Source of the DNA: CADEEN01 sp963738425
GTDB lineage: Bacteria > Pseudomonadota > Gammaproteobacteria > Burkholderiales > Burkholderiaceae_C
Assembly (NCBI GenBank): GCA_963738425.1
Contig: CAVTWT010000040.1
Span: 62,001-126,000 of the forward strand
Length of the DNA: 64,000 nt
Reading direction: 5' to 3'
Of this stretch, positions 1-8,544 are shown one piece after another. The position numbers and the translations under genes are program-made. Below the pieces are notes generated by a model. It was not told the origin of the DNA and made no database searches. It worked only from the letters and a program-made list of their open reading frames with translations. Within the stretch, counting starts at the first letter, position 1. Each line of letters opens with the position of its first letter.

Positions 1-26
1 TGACGTGTGATCAACACGGGAGCCTC

Positions 27-1028
27 ATGGTGATGCGATTGCTGCGCTGGCTGCTGCTGCTTGTCGTGCTGGCCGCGGCGGGTAGCGCGGTCGCGGCCTG
101 GTGGTGGCTGCAGCGGCCGCTGCCGCTGGCGACGGAGGCGGTCGAAGTCTCGATTGCGCCCGGCACGTCGCCGCGCACCGTGGCCGAAAAATGGGTGCAG
201 GCCGGTGTGCAGACACCTCCTGATCTGTTGTGGCTGTGGTTCCGCGCCTCGGGCAAGGCGCCGCAGATGCGTGCCGGCAACTACAGCATCGACCGCGGCA
301 CGACGCCGCAGCAGTTGCTGGAGCGCATGCTGCGTGGCGAGTCGGTGATGGAGGTGGTGCGCATCACCGAGGGCTGGACCTTCAAGCAGATGCGGGAAGC
401 GCTGGCGCAGGCGCCGTCGCTCAAGGCCACGACCAAGGACATGAGCGATGCGCAGATCATGGCCGCGCTCGGCTTGCCGAACACAGCGGCCGAAGGCCGG
501 TTTTTCCCTGATACCTACCACTACAGCCGCGGCGCCACCGACATGTCGGTGCTGCGTGCAGCCCAGCAAATGCTGCAAAAGAAGCTCGACGCGGCGTGGG
601 CTGAACGGGCCACGGACGTGCCGCTGAAGTCGATCGACGATGCGTTGATCCTGGCCTCGATTGTCGAGAAAGAAACCGGGCTCGAGGCTGATCGCACCAA
701 GGTGTCGAGCGTGTTCAACAACCGCCTGCGCATCGGCATGCCGCTACAGACCGACCCGACGGTGATCTACGGCCTCGGTTCGTCGTTTGACGGCAACCTG
801 CGCAAGAAGGATTTGCTGACCGACACGCCCTACAACACGTACACGCGCAAGGGCTTGCCGCCGACGCCGATCGCGCTGCCCGGCGGCAATTCGATCAAGG
901 CGGCGTTGCAGCCCGCCCAGACCAAGGCGCTGTACTTCGTGGCCCGTGGCGATGGTTCGAGCGTGTTCTCGGAGAACCTCACCGACCACAATCGCGCGGT
1001 GAACCAGTTTCAACGCGGCGGCAAATAG
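27..1028 (+). CDS. mltG: Endolytic murein transglycosylase MltG
   Basis: MltG cleaves nascent peptidoglycan strands in the periplasm and so sets glycan chain length. The 333-residue protein has an N-terminal membrane anchor (about residues 4-25) and a YceG domain to the C-terminus. The family core is present around residues 208-255, with ILASIVEKET containing the expected catalytic Glu, followed by FNNRL and LQTDPTVIYG. A GGGAG ribosome site lies at 18-22; it is close to the ATG at 27 and better spaced for the ATG at 33, so the start could be two codons later. The stop overlaps the GTG start of tmk by one base, the first link in a tightly packed operon. Confidence 0.95.
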   Translation: MVMRLLRWLLLLVVLAAAGSAVAAWWWLQRPLPLATEAVEVSIAPGTSPRTVAEKWVQAGVQTPPDLLWLWFRASGKAPQMRAGNYSIDRGTTPQQLLERMLRGESVMEVVRITEGWTFKQMREALAQAPSLKATTKDMSDAQIMAALGLPNTAAEGRFFPDTYHYSRGATDMSVLRAAQQMLQKKLDAAWAERATDVPLKSIDDALILASIVEKETGLEADRTKVSSVFNNRLRIGMPLQTDPTVIYGLGSSFDGNLRKKDLLTDTPYNTYTRKGLPPTPIALPGGNSIKAALQPAQTKALYFVARGDGSSVFSENLTDHNRAVNQFQRGGK

Positions 1029-1642
1029 TGGGCAGAGGTCGTTTCATCACCTTTGAAGGCATCGACGGTGCAGGCAAGTCCTCGCACATCGAGCCGCTGG
1101 CAGCTTGGCTGCGCGAGCGCGGCCACAAAGTGCTGGTGACGCGCGAGCCGGGTGGCACGCCGCTGGCCGAGACGCTGCGCGAGTTGGTACTGCACCAGCC
1201 GATGGACGCCCTGACAGAGTCGCTGTTGGTGTTTGCGGCACGGCGCGATCACTTGGCGGTGTCGATCCAACCCGCACTCGACGCCGGTGTGACAGTGCTG
1301 TGCGATCGCTTCACCGATGCCACCTTTGCCTACCAAGGCGGCGGCCGTGGTTTCGACCTGCAGATCCTGTCGCAGCTAGAAGCCATGGTGCACCCTGGTC
1401 TGCAGCCTGACCTCACGCTGTGGTTCGACTTGCCGGCTGCGTTGGCCGCGCAGCGCCGCGCTGCGGCGAGGGCGGCCGATCGCTTCGAGGCCGAGGGCCT
1501 TGCATTCTTCGAGCGCGTTCAATCCGGCTATGCAGCGCGCGCCGCTGCCGAGCCGAGACGCTTCAAACGCATCGACGCCGCGCCGTCGCCACCCGAAGTC
1601 TGGCTGCAGGTTACGGGCGCCATGCAGGGCTTGCTGCGATGA
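1028..1642 (+). CDS. tmk: Thymidylate kinase
   Basis: Thymidylate kinase phosphorylates dTMP to dTDP in the cytoplasm. The 204-residue protein opens with FITFEGIDGAGKSS, a P-loop, followed by the TREPGGTPLAE dTMP-binding segment and the DRFTDATFAYQGGGRG motif. This is full length for bacterial Tmk. The GTG start at 1028 overlaps the mltG stop, and the stop overlaps the holB start in an ATGA arrangement, so translational coupling along mltG-tmk-holB is likely. Confidence 0.96.
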   Translation: MGRGRFITFEGIDGAGKSSHIEPLAAWLRERGHKVLVTREPGGTPLAETLRELVLHQPMDALTESLLVFAARRDHLAVSIQPALDAGVTVLCDRFTDATFAYQGGGRGFDLQILSQLEAMVHPGLQPDLTLWFDLPAALAAQRRAAARAADRFEAEGLAFFERVQSGYAARAAAEPRRFKRIDAAPSPPEVWLQVTGAMQGLLR

Positions 1643-2703
1643 GCAGCACGGCCTGGCCGTCGTGGCTCGATGAGCCGTTGGCGCGCGGCCTGTCGATGCG
1701 CGCCCATGCGCTGCTGCTGCATGCCCCCGGCGCTCTTGGCCAGTTCGATCTGGCCATGGCGTTGTCGCGCGCCTGGCTGTGCGAGAGTCCGGCCGCCGGC
1801 CGTGCCTGCGGCACCTGCGCCGCCTGCCGCTTGATGGACGCGCACTCGCACCCGGACTTCCATCTCTTGTTGCCTGAAACGCTGCGCATCTCTCTGGGTT
1901 GGGGCCGCAACGAGGCCGAAGCCAGTGACGATAGCGAAGGCAAGAGCAAGGCCAAGCCAAGCCGCGAGATCAAGATCGACGCGCTGCGCGCGGCGATCGA
2001 CTGGAGCCAGCGAACCAGCGCACGCGGCGGAGCGAAGGTGCTTGTGATCCATCCGGCGGAGGCAATGAACCCCGTCACGGCCAACGCCTTGTTGAAGACG
2101 CTCGAAGAGCCTCCGGGCCGGCTGCGGCTGTTGCTGACCGCCGCCGACCCGGAGGGCTTGCTGCCGACCGTGCGCAGCCGCTGCCAGCGCCTGCCGATCG
2201 CGACGCCTTCTGCCGTCGATGGCAGTGCCTGGCTCGCACGGCAGGGCGTGCCCGACGCTGATCTGCTGCTGGCTGCAGCGGGCGGGCAGGTGCAGGCGGC
2301 GCTGGCGCTGCACGAGGAGGGCGTCAGTGGCGCGGCTTGGTCCGAGGTGCCTGACGCCGTGCGCCGCGGCCATGCAGCCGGGTTGAGTTCGTGGCCTGTA
2401 CCGCGCGTGGTCGAGGCGCTTCAGAAGCTTTGCCACGACCTGCTCTGCCTGCAGGCCGGCGGCGCTCCACGGTTTTTCAATGCAGCGGCACTGGCCCCAG
2501 CGGCTCGCCCGGCGCTGCCGCCGCTGGCCGCGCTGGTGGCCTGGCAGAAGGAGCTGCTGCGCGCGGCTCGCCATGACGAACACCCCTGGCATGCAGCGCT
2601 GCGTGTGGACGCGTTGGTGGCGCAAGCCGCAGCGCTGTGGCAAACGGCACGTGTTGCGCCCCCCGAGCGGGGCGGGGCATTGGCTACACTGCCCGGCAGA
2701 TGA
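1639..2703 (+). CDS. holB: DNA polymerase III delta-prime subunit
   Basis: This is the clamp-loader subunit that helps load the beta sliding clamp. The reading frame is open far upstream, but the ATG at 1639 overlaps the tmk stop (ATGA) and gives the expected family N-terminus, about 354 residues. A zinc-binding cluster (CESPAAGRACGTCAACRL) is followed by an AAA+ core with the NALLKTLEEPP and SRCQRL motifs. A charged insertion near residues 95-112 (EASDDSEGKSKAKPSREIK) lies before KIDALR. The last residues are encoded by a GC-rich CCCCCCGAGCGGGGCGGGG stretch resembling intergenic hairpin elements elsewhere in the window. Confidence 0.94.
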   Translation: MSSTAWPSWLDEPLARGLSMRAHALLLHAPGALGQFDLAMALSRAWLCESPAAGRACGTCAACRLMDAHSHPDFHLLLPETLRISLGWGRNEAEASDDSEGKSKAKPSREIKIDALRAAIDWSQRTSARGGAKVLVIHPAEAMNPVTANALLKTLEEPPGRLRLLLTAADPEGLLPTVRSRCQRLPIATPSAVDGSAWLARQGVPDADLLLAAAGGQVQAALALHEEGVSGAAWSEVPDAVRRGHAAGLSSWPVPRVVEALQKLCHDLLCLQAGGAPRFFNAAALAPAARPALPPLAALVAWQKELLRAARHDEHPWHAALRVDALVAQAAALWQTARVAPPERGGALATLPGR

Positions 2704-3095
2704 GCACAGCAGCCAACCCTCGAACCCAGCCTGGCGCGCTCGCCGGGCCGAATGCGTCGCGGCCGAGCGTCATCCAGCTCGTGTTCCGCGAGAAGGGTGC
2801 GTTGTACGCGGCCTATATTCCACTGTTTGCAGAAGGCGGACTGTTCGTGCCGACGACGCGCGACTACCGGCTCGGCGACGACATCTACCTGCTGCTGTCG
2901 CTGCCCGATGACAACCAGCGCTATCCGGTAGCTGGCAAGGTCGGCTGGATCACACCAGCCAACGCATCGGGCGGTCGCACGCAGGGCGTGGGTGTGCGTT
3001 TCCCCAACGACGAGAAGACGCGCCTGCTGAAGCTGCGCATCGAAGAGATCCTCGGCACGAGCATCCAGTCTGCCAAGCCGACGCAAACGATCTAG
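2700..3095 (+). CDS. pilZ: PilZ-domain protein (type IV pilus assembly type)
   Basis: This is a 131-residue single-domain protein starting at the ATG that overlaps the holB stop. The PilZ fold covers roughly residues 22-120, with LFVPTTRDYRLGDDIYLLLSLPD and a KVGWITPAN segment typical of the pilus-biogenesis PilZ subgroup. That subgroup usually lacks the RxxxR and D/NxSxxG c-di-GMP ligands, and I do not see an RxxxR here, so it probably acts by protein contact with the pilus ATPase rather than as a second-messenger sensor. The position directly after holB is characteristic of beta- and gammaproteobacteria. Confidence 0.9.
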   Translation: MSTAANPRTQPGALAGPNASRPSVIQLVFREKGALYAAYIPLFAEGGLFVPTTRDYRLGDDIYLLLSLPDDNQRYPVAGKVGWITPANASGGRTQGVGVRFPNDEKTRLLKLRIEEILGTSIQSAKPTQTI

Positions 3096-3142
3096 TCCCG
3101 GCCTGCGACTAGACTCGCCGCGGTTGCCTGACACCGCGCGCG

Positions 3143-3919
3143 ATGTACGTCGATTCCCACTGTCATCTCACTTTCGAAGGCCTCGCCGACCGCATTGGCG
3201 ATGTGCGCGCGGCCATGGCTGCGGCCCAGGTCGATCGGGCGCTCGTCATCTGCACCACGCTCGAAGAGTTCGACCGTGTGCATGCGCTGGCCCTGGCTTA
3301 CGACAATTTCTGGTGCAGCGCGGGGGTGCACCCGGACAACGAGGGCGTGCGCGAGCCGTCGCTCGATGACTTGCTGACCCTCGCAGCGCTGCCGCGCGTC
3401 GTTGCCATCGGCGAAACGGGGCTCGACTACTACCGCCTGAACGGCCGCAGCGTCGGCGACATGGAGTGGCAGCGCGAGCGGTTTCGCACGCACATCCGGG
3501 CTGCGAGCGTCACCGCCAAGCCGCTGGTGATCCACACCCGCAGCGCCAGCGCCGACACGCTGGCGATCCTGCGCGAGGAGGGCGGCACGAACGGTGTATT
3601 TCATTGCTTCACCGAAACGGCCGAAGTGGCCCGGGCCGCGCTCGATCTCGGCTTCTACATCTCGTTTTCCGGCATCGTGACCTTTCGCAATGCCGAAGAC
3701 CTGCGCGAAGTGGCCCGTTTCGTGCCGCTGGATCGTCTACTGATCGAGACCGACAGTCCGTATCTGGCGCCTGTGCCGTTTCGTGGCAGAACCAACCAGC
3801 CGGCTTACGTGGCGCACGTGGGTGCGGCGGTGGCGGCGCTGCGCGGCATTGCGCCTGAAGCACTGGCCAGCGCCACCAGCGTCAACTTTGAGCGCCTCTT
3901 TCAACTTAAAGCCGCATGA
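3143..3919 (+). CDS. TatD-family metal-dependent hydrolase
   Basis: This is a 258-residue TIM-barrel metallohydrolase of the TatD/YcfH deoxyribonuclease family. It begins YVDSHCHL (metal-binding HxH) and carries AIGETGLDYYR, a VIHTRSA segment and IETDSPYLAPVPFRG near the C-terminus, all hallmarks of the family. Members act on DNA ends or D-aminoacyl-tRNA; the substrate cannot be decided from sequence. It follows pilZ after a 47-base gap, and its stop overlaps the ankyrin gene by 4 bases. That the operon continues is inferred from spacing. Confidence 0.92.
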   Translation: MYVDSHCHLTFEGLADRIGDVRAAMAAAQVDRALVICTTLEEFDRVHALALAYDNFWCSAGVHPDNEGVREPSLDDLLTLAALPRVVAIGETGLDYYRLNGRSVGDMEWQRERFRTHIRAASVTAKPLVIHTRSASADTLAILREEGGTNGVFHCFTETAEVARAALDLGFYISFSGIVTFRNAEDLREVARFVPLDRLLIETDSPYLAPVPFRGRTNQPAYVAHVGAAVAALRGIAPEALASATSVNFERLFQLKAA

Positions 3920-4554
3920 AGCATCACTTTAGAAATCTTCTTTACCTTGTTATTTTCATTGGATTTTCTGGCGTCAATGCAGGTTCCTATGAAGACTTCT
4001 TCATTGCCATCAACCGTGACGATGACCGGGGCGTGACCAGGCTGTTGGAGCGAGGGTTTGATCCGAACTCCCGCGACCCGAAAGGCCAGACCGGGCTGAT
4101 CCTGGCGCTGCGAGACGATTCGTCGCGGGTCGCGGAAGCGCTTTGGAAGAGTCAGGCGCTCGACGTCAACGCGCAAAACGCCAGCGGCGAAACGGCGTTG
4201 ATGATGGCGGCCTTGCGCGGCCACATGGCGTGGATGCAACGGCTGGTCGATCGCGGCGCGCAGGTGCACAAGGAGGGCTGGTCGCCGATCCATTACGCGG
4301 CCACAGGGCCTGAATCGAAGGCTGTGGCCTTGTTGATCGAGCGAGGTGCGCCAATCGAGGCGCTGAGCCCTGGCAAGGACACGCCGTTGATGATGGCCGC
4401 GCGCTACGGCGCGGAAGGCAGTGTCGATCTGCTGCTGGCACGCGGCGCGTCGGCCTCAACCAAGAACGAACGCAACCTCGATGCGGTGGATTTGGCTCGC
4501 GCAGCGGGCCGCGATTTCCTGGTGGAACGTTTGCAAAAAAGCGTGAAGCGTTAG
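3916..4554 (+). CDS. Exported ankyrin-repeat protein
   Basis: A 212-residue protein with an N-terminal signal peptide (KHHFRNLLYLVIFIGFSGVNA, cleavage after about residue 22), then four to five ankyrin repeats to the C-terminus (for example SGETALMMAALRGHMAWMQRLVDRGA and KDTPLMMAARYGAEGSVDLLLARGA). The signal region (3916-3995) is strikingly AT-richer than its neighbours. Ankyrin proteins downstream of tatD are common in Burkholderiales. The role is probably a periplasmic protein-binding scaffold; the partner is unknown. The ATGA overlap with tatD supports cotranscription. Confidence 0.85.
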   Translation: MKHHFRNLLYLVIFIGFSGVNAGSYEDFFIAINRDDDRGVTRLLERGFDPNSRDPKGQTGLILALRDDSSRVAEALWKSQALDVNAQNASGETALMMAALRGHMAWMQRLVDRGAQVHKEGWSPIHYAATGPESKAVALLIERGAPIEALSPGKDTPLMMAARYGAEGSVDLLLARGASASTKNERNLDAVDLARAAGRDFLVERLQKSVKR

Positions 4555-4668
4555 TGTGTATTTCTTGGCCCACGGGGCTGCGTTGCAACGCGCTGCCGCT
4601 GTTCGTGCCGCGACGCAGTGCCTAGAGTGAATGCATGCCCGATGGCATCTACACAAGGAATCTTCGTC

Positions 4669-4884
4669 ATGCACGCTGTCTCGCAGATCGCCAATCCCTT
4701 CGCCTTGCTCACCGATCCTGAAGCGATCTTTCGCGCCGTGGAGGCCTCGCCGCGGCTCGAAAGTCTGAATCGCCGAATCTGCCGACCGCTGGATCGCGCA
4801 CAACGTGACGGCAACGGCGAAGGCCCGGAGTCGGATTCGCATGACGCATTGGCCGACCGCCAATCGGAGCGTTTCTTCGATTGA
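4669..4884 (+). CDS. Small conserved Burkholderiales protein
   Basis: A 71-residue protein starting MHAVSQIANPFALLTDPEAI. The ATG at 4669 is preferred because AAGGAA lies 9-14 bases upstream; the frame stays open back to 4618. The segment PEAIFRAVEASPRLESLNRRICRPLD resembles short uncharacterised proteins I associate with Burkholderiales genomes, so I take it as real. It has no signal peptide, membrane segment or cysteine pair. The tail is acidic and polar (GEGPESDSHDALADRQSERF). Function unknown. Confidence 0.65.
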   Translation: MHAVSQIANPFALLTDPEAIFRAVEASPRLESLNRRICRPLDRAQRDGNGEGPESDSHDALADRQSERFFD

Positions 4885-4904
4885 CTCTGCATCTCTTGTA
4901 CTGA

Positions 4905-4925
4905 CTACGATGTATATTATGTCAA
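4905..4925 (+). promoter_or_regulatory. Possible promoter before the DUF72 gene
   Basis: An unusually AT-rich patch in this GC-rich sequence contains TATATTAT at about 4912-4919, a plausible -10 element, with TTGTAC about 15 bases upstream as a weak -35. It sits 70 bases before the DUF72 start codon, in a 104-base gap. Assigned on composition and position only. Confidence 0.35.
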
Positions 4926-4988
4926 CTACAGACTCGAGCATTGAACGAGACAAGCTGCCCATGACGCCAGTCATGTCAGCATCGAAGC

Positions 4989-6071
4989 ATGACAAGACGT
5001 CGGCCCGCCTCTGCTCAAGGTGAGCTCTTCGAGCCTGAGCCCCAACAAGAAGAGTCCAGCTCAGCGAAGTCACCACCGGAGGGCCGTGTTGGTGCCGCGG
5101 TGGTCGACGAGACGTGGCGCGAGCTGGCAACACAACTCGAAGCAGCCTTCGGCAAGCGCCTGCACCTCGGCACGTCGTCGTGGTACTTCCCGGGATGGGC
5201 CGGTCTGGTCTGGGACGACCGGCGGTACAGCGAATCCGATCTGTCGCGTCACGGCCTGGCCGCTTACGCACACCATCCGCTGCTGCGGACCGTCAGCCTT
5301 GACCGCACGTTCTACCGCGCCATCGATGCCGGTGCCTACGCCAAGCTGGCCCGACAGACGCCCGACGACTTTCGCTTCGTCGTCAAGGCGCCGAGCGAGA
5401 TCACCGACGCGGTGCTGCGCGCCACCGATACCGGCGCGCCGTTGCAGGAGAACCCGTTTTTCCTCGATGCGCGCCGCGCGCTGGCGACGGCAGTGCAACC
5501 GGCAGTCGAAGGGCTCGGTGACAAACTCGGTGCACTGGTTTTTCAGATCTCGCCGCTACCCGCAGCCTGGCTTCGAAACAACAACGCCCTACTCGACCGC
5601 TTCAGCGCGCTCTGGCGCGCCGTCGTGCCGGTCATGCCGGCAACGGCGCTGACGGCTGTCGAGTTGCGAGACGCGCGCATGCTGACGCCGCGTTTGACTG
5701 CGCATCTGGCGCAGCACCATGTGCGCTACTGCGTTGGCTTGCACGATCGGATGCCGTCGGCGGCTGGGCAGATGCAGGCATCCCTGGCCGCCGGTGGCGG
5801 TGATTTCATCTGCCGTTGGAACCTGCACCATGGCCTGCGCTACAACCAGGCCAAGGCGCAGTGGGCGCCGTTCGATCGCTTGCAGGCACCCGATGTCGAG
5901 ACGCGCGAGGCTTTGGCGCGGGCCGTTGTGGCTGCCCTGGCTGATGGGCACCGGGCGTTCGTCACCATCAACAACAAGGCGGAAGGGTCGGCGCCGTTGT
6001 CGGTGATTGAATTGGCCAAGGCGATCTTGCGCGAGGCGGGTGCACAGCAGCAAACGCCGCGCGACGACTAG
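4989..6071 (+). CDS. DUF72 (YecE-like) TIM-barrel protein
   Basis: A 360-residue protein of the DUF72/YecE family. After a polar, low-complexity N-terminal stretch of about 55 residues, the domain starts at LHLGTSSWYFPGWAGLVW and includes the HPLLRTVSLDRTFYRA, FRFVVKAPSEIT, LGALVFQISPL and ELRDARML segments. The family is widespread with no firmly established activity; the fold resembles sugar isomerases. The start at 4989 is the first ATG after the AT-rich promoter-like region. It stands alone between the small protein and a decayed region. Confidence 0.88.
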   Translation: MTRRRPASAQGELFEPEPQQEESSSAKSPPEGRVGAAVVDETWRELATQLEAAFGKRLHLGTSSWYFPGWAGLVWDDRRYSESDLSRHGLAAYAHHPLLRTVSLDRTFYRAIDAGAYAKLARQTPDDFRFVVKAPSEITDAVLRATDTGAPLQENPFFLDARRALATAVQPAVEGLGDKLGALVFQISPLPAAWLRNNNALLDRFSALWRAVVPVMPATALTAVELRDARMLTPRLTAHLAQHHVRYCVGLHDRMPSAAGQMQASLAAGGGDFICRWNLHHGLRYNQAKAQWAPFDRLQAPDVETREALARAVVAALADGHRAFVTINNKAEGSAPLSVIELAKAILREAGAQQQTPRDD

Positions 6072-6083
6072 CCCCCTGCTCTT

Positions 6084-6131
6084 TCAGCCTTTCACGGCGC
6101 CCGCGGTCAAGCCGGTGATGATCTGCCGTCC
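6084..6131 (-). pseudogene. C-terminal remnant of a carbohydrate ABC permease
   Basis: On the minus strand this short stretch reads GRQIITGLTAGAVKG followed by a stop. That is the very characteristic carboxy end of MalG/UgpE-type carbohydrate ABC permeases. Nothing of the rest of such a permease is present; upstream the sequence becomes the b561-like fragment in another frame. I read it as one side of a deletion or rearrangement scar. Confidence 0.6.
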
Positions 6132-6313
6132 AGCTCACGCGGCCACGCGTGCGACGGCGTGACCTTGAAGAAGCGCGCGATCAGCGCGCCCAACGGCATC
6201 AGCACGCCCCACGCCAGCACCATGCAGCGCGCGTGCCAGTAGGCCCATGGCGCGATGCTGTGATCGGTGCTTCCACTGAGCGTGGTGCTGAGGGTCGTGC
6301 TGAGCCATTCCAT
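6107..6313 (-). pseudogene. Truncated cytochrome b561-like fragment
   Basis: A 68-residue frame starting 7 bases after the sugar-binding protein stop. Residues about 17-62 (DHSIAPWAYWHARCMVLAWG, LMPLGALIARFFKVTP, WPRELD) look like the first transmembrane segment of cytochrome b561-domain proteins, including the His in WHAR. Such proteins normally continue for another 100 or more residues with further heme-ligating helices. Here the similarity stops at ELD, just where the permease-tail remnant begins in a different frame. A short hypothetical protein is possible, but a broken gene is the better reading. Confidence 0.6.
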
Positions 6314-6320
6314 TGCCGGC

Positions 6321-7436
6321 TTACTTCGTGCCCCAGATCGCCTTGTATTGATTGCGATAGCCGTTGTCCGGATCGAAAAGGTTCTTCGGCCCGCCGTCCT
6401 TGCCGACGTTGTCCGGTGTCACCAGGTGCACCTTCGGCACATAGCCCGACCACTTCTGTTTGGCGAAGGCACGGTTCAACTCATCGATGATCTGCCAGCC
6501 CTGCATGTTCAGTGGCTCGGGCACGGTACCGGCCTGGAAGCGCTTCGTGCGGATGCGCTGGTAGGCCGCTTCCGAGCCGTCTCCCGCCGACACCGCCTTC
6601 GGTGCGCCGTCGCCCTTCTTGCCTGCCGTCGTCAGCGTCGGCCCCATGAAGTCGAAGTAGAGGTCGTTGATGGCCAGCGAATGAGTCCACTTGTCGCCGA
6701 ACTTCTGCAGCAGCGACGCGGTCAGGGTCGGCATGCGCGTCGAGCTCTCAGAGATCGGGCTGTCTTCATAGCTCAGCACCGTGCAGCCGCCGCACTTCTT
6801 GATCACGGCTTCCATCGCCTTGGCCTTGTACACAGCGATCGCGTACTGGCTGTCGGTGAAGATGACGACACCGGCCTTGCCGCCGCTGTCGGCCACCGCC
6901 CACAGCGCCGCGGCCTCCGACACGTCGTCGGCCGTGGTCGTGACGTTGGCATACAGGCCCGCCTTCTCGTTGGGTCCCGGCTGCTCGCCCGAGTGCCAAC
7001 CGACGAGCGGCACGCCGGATTTGACGGCGCCTTCGAACGCTGCCTTCTGCTCGCTGGTGTCGAAACCACCGACGACGATGCCGGCCGGCTTCAGCGCCAG
7101 CGCCTGGTTCAACGCCGCGGTGCGGCCGCTCACCGAGCCCTGGCCGTCGATCACGCGCACCGTCCAGCCGATCGCCTTGGCGCCTTCTTCGACGCCTTTG
7201 CTGACGCCGAGAATGCCGCCGTTTTTCATGTCACCGGCGACGAAGACGATGGTCTTGCCCGCCGCTGCCTTGGGGCCGGTGGTCGGGCCGTCCCACTTGT
7301 CCTTGACCATGGTCGCAGTGGCGATCTTCTTCTTCGCCGCCTCGAGAAACTCGTTGCCTTGGGCGAATACGCTGCTGGCGAACAGCAGCGCAGCCGCTGC
7401 GGCCACAAGGGCTGCGTGGGAGTTGGGCAATCGCAT
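6321..7436 (-). CDS. Sugar ABC transporter periplasmic binding protein
   Basis: A periplasmic binding protein of the ribose/xylose type (Peripla_BP_4), about 371 residues with a Sec signal peptide ending ASSVFA-Q. Core features include TIVFAGD-like strands (KTIVFVAGDMKNGGI), an IVVGGFDTSEQ segment and PLVGWHSGEQPGP near the hinge. An AAGGAG ribosome site is 8 bases before the ATG at 7436 and only 2 before the ATG at 7442, so I chose 7436. It is the last intact gene of a minus-strand lactonase-ATPase-permease-binding protein operon. The ligand is probably a pentose or sugar acid; the sequence does not settle it. Confidence 0.88.
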   Translation of the reverse strand: MRLPNSHAALVAAAAALLFASSVFAQGNEFLEAAKKKIATATMVKDKWDGPTTGPKAAAGKTIVFVAGDMKNGGILGVSKGVEEGAKAIGWTVRVIDGQGSVSGRTAALNQALALKPAGIVVGGFDTSEQKAAFEGAVKSGVPLVGWHSGEQPGPNEKAGLYANVTTTADDVSEAAALWAVADSGGKAGVVIFTDSQYAIAVYKAKAMEAVIKKCGGCTVLSYEDSPISESSTRMPTLTASLLQKFGDKWTHSLAINDLYFDFMGPTLTTAGKKGDGAPKAVSAGDGSEAAYQRIRTKRFQAGTVPEPLNMQGWQIIDELNRAFAKQKWSGYVPKVHLVTPDNVGKDGGPKNLFDPDNGYRNQYKAIWGTK

Positions 7437-7449
7437 CGTCATGTCTCCT

Positions 7450-8544
7450 TCAGTTGTGCGGGCCCTCGCCCGCTGGTGGTGAAACTTCCGAACTCAGTTG
7501 GCGTTCTGCAATGCGGCGCTTGATAGAGAGGTTGCGCCGCTGCTGCGCCCATCCGGCGATGCCGATCGACACCAGCAGCGTCAGACCGTTGAACAGCGGT
7601 TCGACATAGAACGCGCCGCCAAACTGCTGGATGCCCGAGATGCCGATGGCGAGGATCGCCACGCCGACCAGCGTGCCCCAGACATTCACGCGGCCCGGCC
7701 GGATCGTGGTGCTGCCGAGGAACGCGCCAACCAGCGCCGGCAGCAAGAACTCGAGGCCCACGCTGGCCTGCCCGATCTGCAGGCGCGACGCCAGCAGCAC
7801 ACCGGCAAAGCCCGACAGCAACCCCGAGGCGACAAACGCGCCCATCACATGCCGGCGCACCGCAATGCCGTTGAGCTGCGCCGCCTTCGGATTGGCGCCA
7901 ATGACGTACAGCGCGCGGCCGAGCGGCGTGAACTCGGTGACGAGCCACAGCAGCACACTCACTATGAGCACGTAGAAGGCGACGATCGGCAGGCCGAGAA
8001 ACTGCGCGGCGGTGATGGCAAGGAACCCATCAGGCAGCTCACCGAGCACCTGCCGGCCGCCGCTGTGCCACATCGCCACGGCATAGATCACGGTGCCGGT
8101 GCCGAGCGTGGCGATGAAAGAATCGATCTGCGCCATCTCCACCAGCAGGCCGTTCAGCACACCGAACAGCGCCGCGCACAGCAGCACGATCAGCACTGCG
8201 GCCGGCCACGGCAGACCCACTTGCGTTTGCAGGCTGATCGCCAGGATGTGCCAGAGCACGATGCCGTAGCCGACCGTCAGATCGATCTTGCCGGTGATCA
8301 TCGGGATGGTCGCAGCCAGGGCGAGCAAGGCAATCACGGACTTGTCCGACAGGATCGCGCGCAGGTTGAACAGCGTCGGGAAGGTGTCGGGCAGCAGCAC
8401 GCTGAACAGCAGCGCCAGCGCAACGGTCAGCATGACGAGGCCATAGACCGGGATCGCACGGCCGATACGTTGGCCGAGCGTGAGCGCATCGCCGTCGAGC
8501 GAGGGGTCGGGCTCGAGCGCGGTGGATTTGATCGAGTTGGTCAC
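7450..8544 (-). CDS. Sugar ABC transporter permease (RbsC-like)
   Basis: A multipass inner-membrane permease of the BPD_transp_2 (RbsC/XylH) family, about 364 residues with some nine to ten hydrophobic segments. The conserved loop TPLGRALYVIGANPKAAQLNGI that contacts the ATPase lies around residues 215-237. The frame is open to 8664, but the GTG at 8544 has GAGGG 7-11 bases upstream and gives a normal cytoplasmic N-terminus. The stop is 7 bases from the binding-protein start. About 150 bases of hairpin-rich DNA separate it from the upstream ATPase gene, an odd break inside an operon. Confidence 0.9.
   Translation of the reverse strand: MTNSIKSTALEPDPSLDGDALTLGQRIGRAIPVYGLVMLTVALALLFSVLLPDTFPTLFNLRAILSDKSVIALLALAATIPMITGKIDLTVGYGIVLWHILAISLQTQVGLPWPAAVLIVLLCAALFGVLNGLLVEMAQIDSFIATLGTGTVIYAVAMWHSGGRQVLGELPDGFLAITAAQFLGLPIVAFYVLIVSVLLWLVTEFTPLGRALYVIGANPKAAQLNGIAVRRHVMGAFVASGLLSGFAGVLLASRLQIGQASVGLEFLLPALVGAFLGSTTIRPGRVNVWGTLVGVAILAIGISGIQQFGGAFYVEPLFNGLTLLVSIGIAGWAQQRRNLSIKRRIAERQLSSEVSPPAGEGPHN

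Noticed and set aside
1420..1638. N-terminal extension of holB inside tmk
   Set aside because: The extension lies in another frame of tmk; the ATGA-overlapping start at 1639 gives the family N-terminus.
4555..4668. Possible small RNA or terminator after the ankyrin gene
   Set aside because: Only a short GCGTTGCAACGC palindrome is present, without a T-run or a longer stem.
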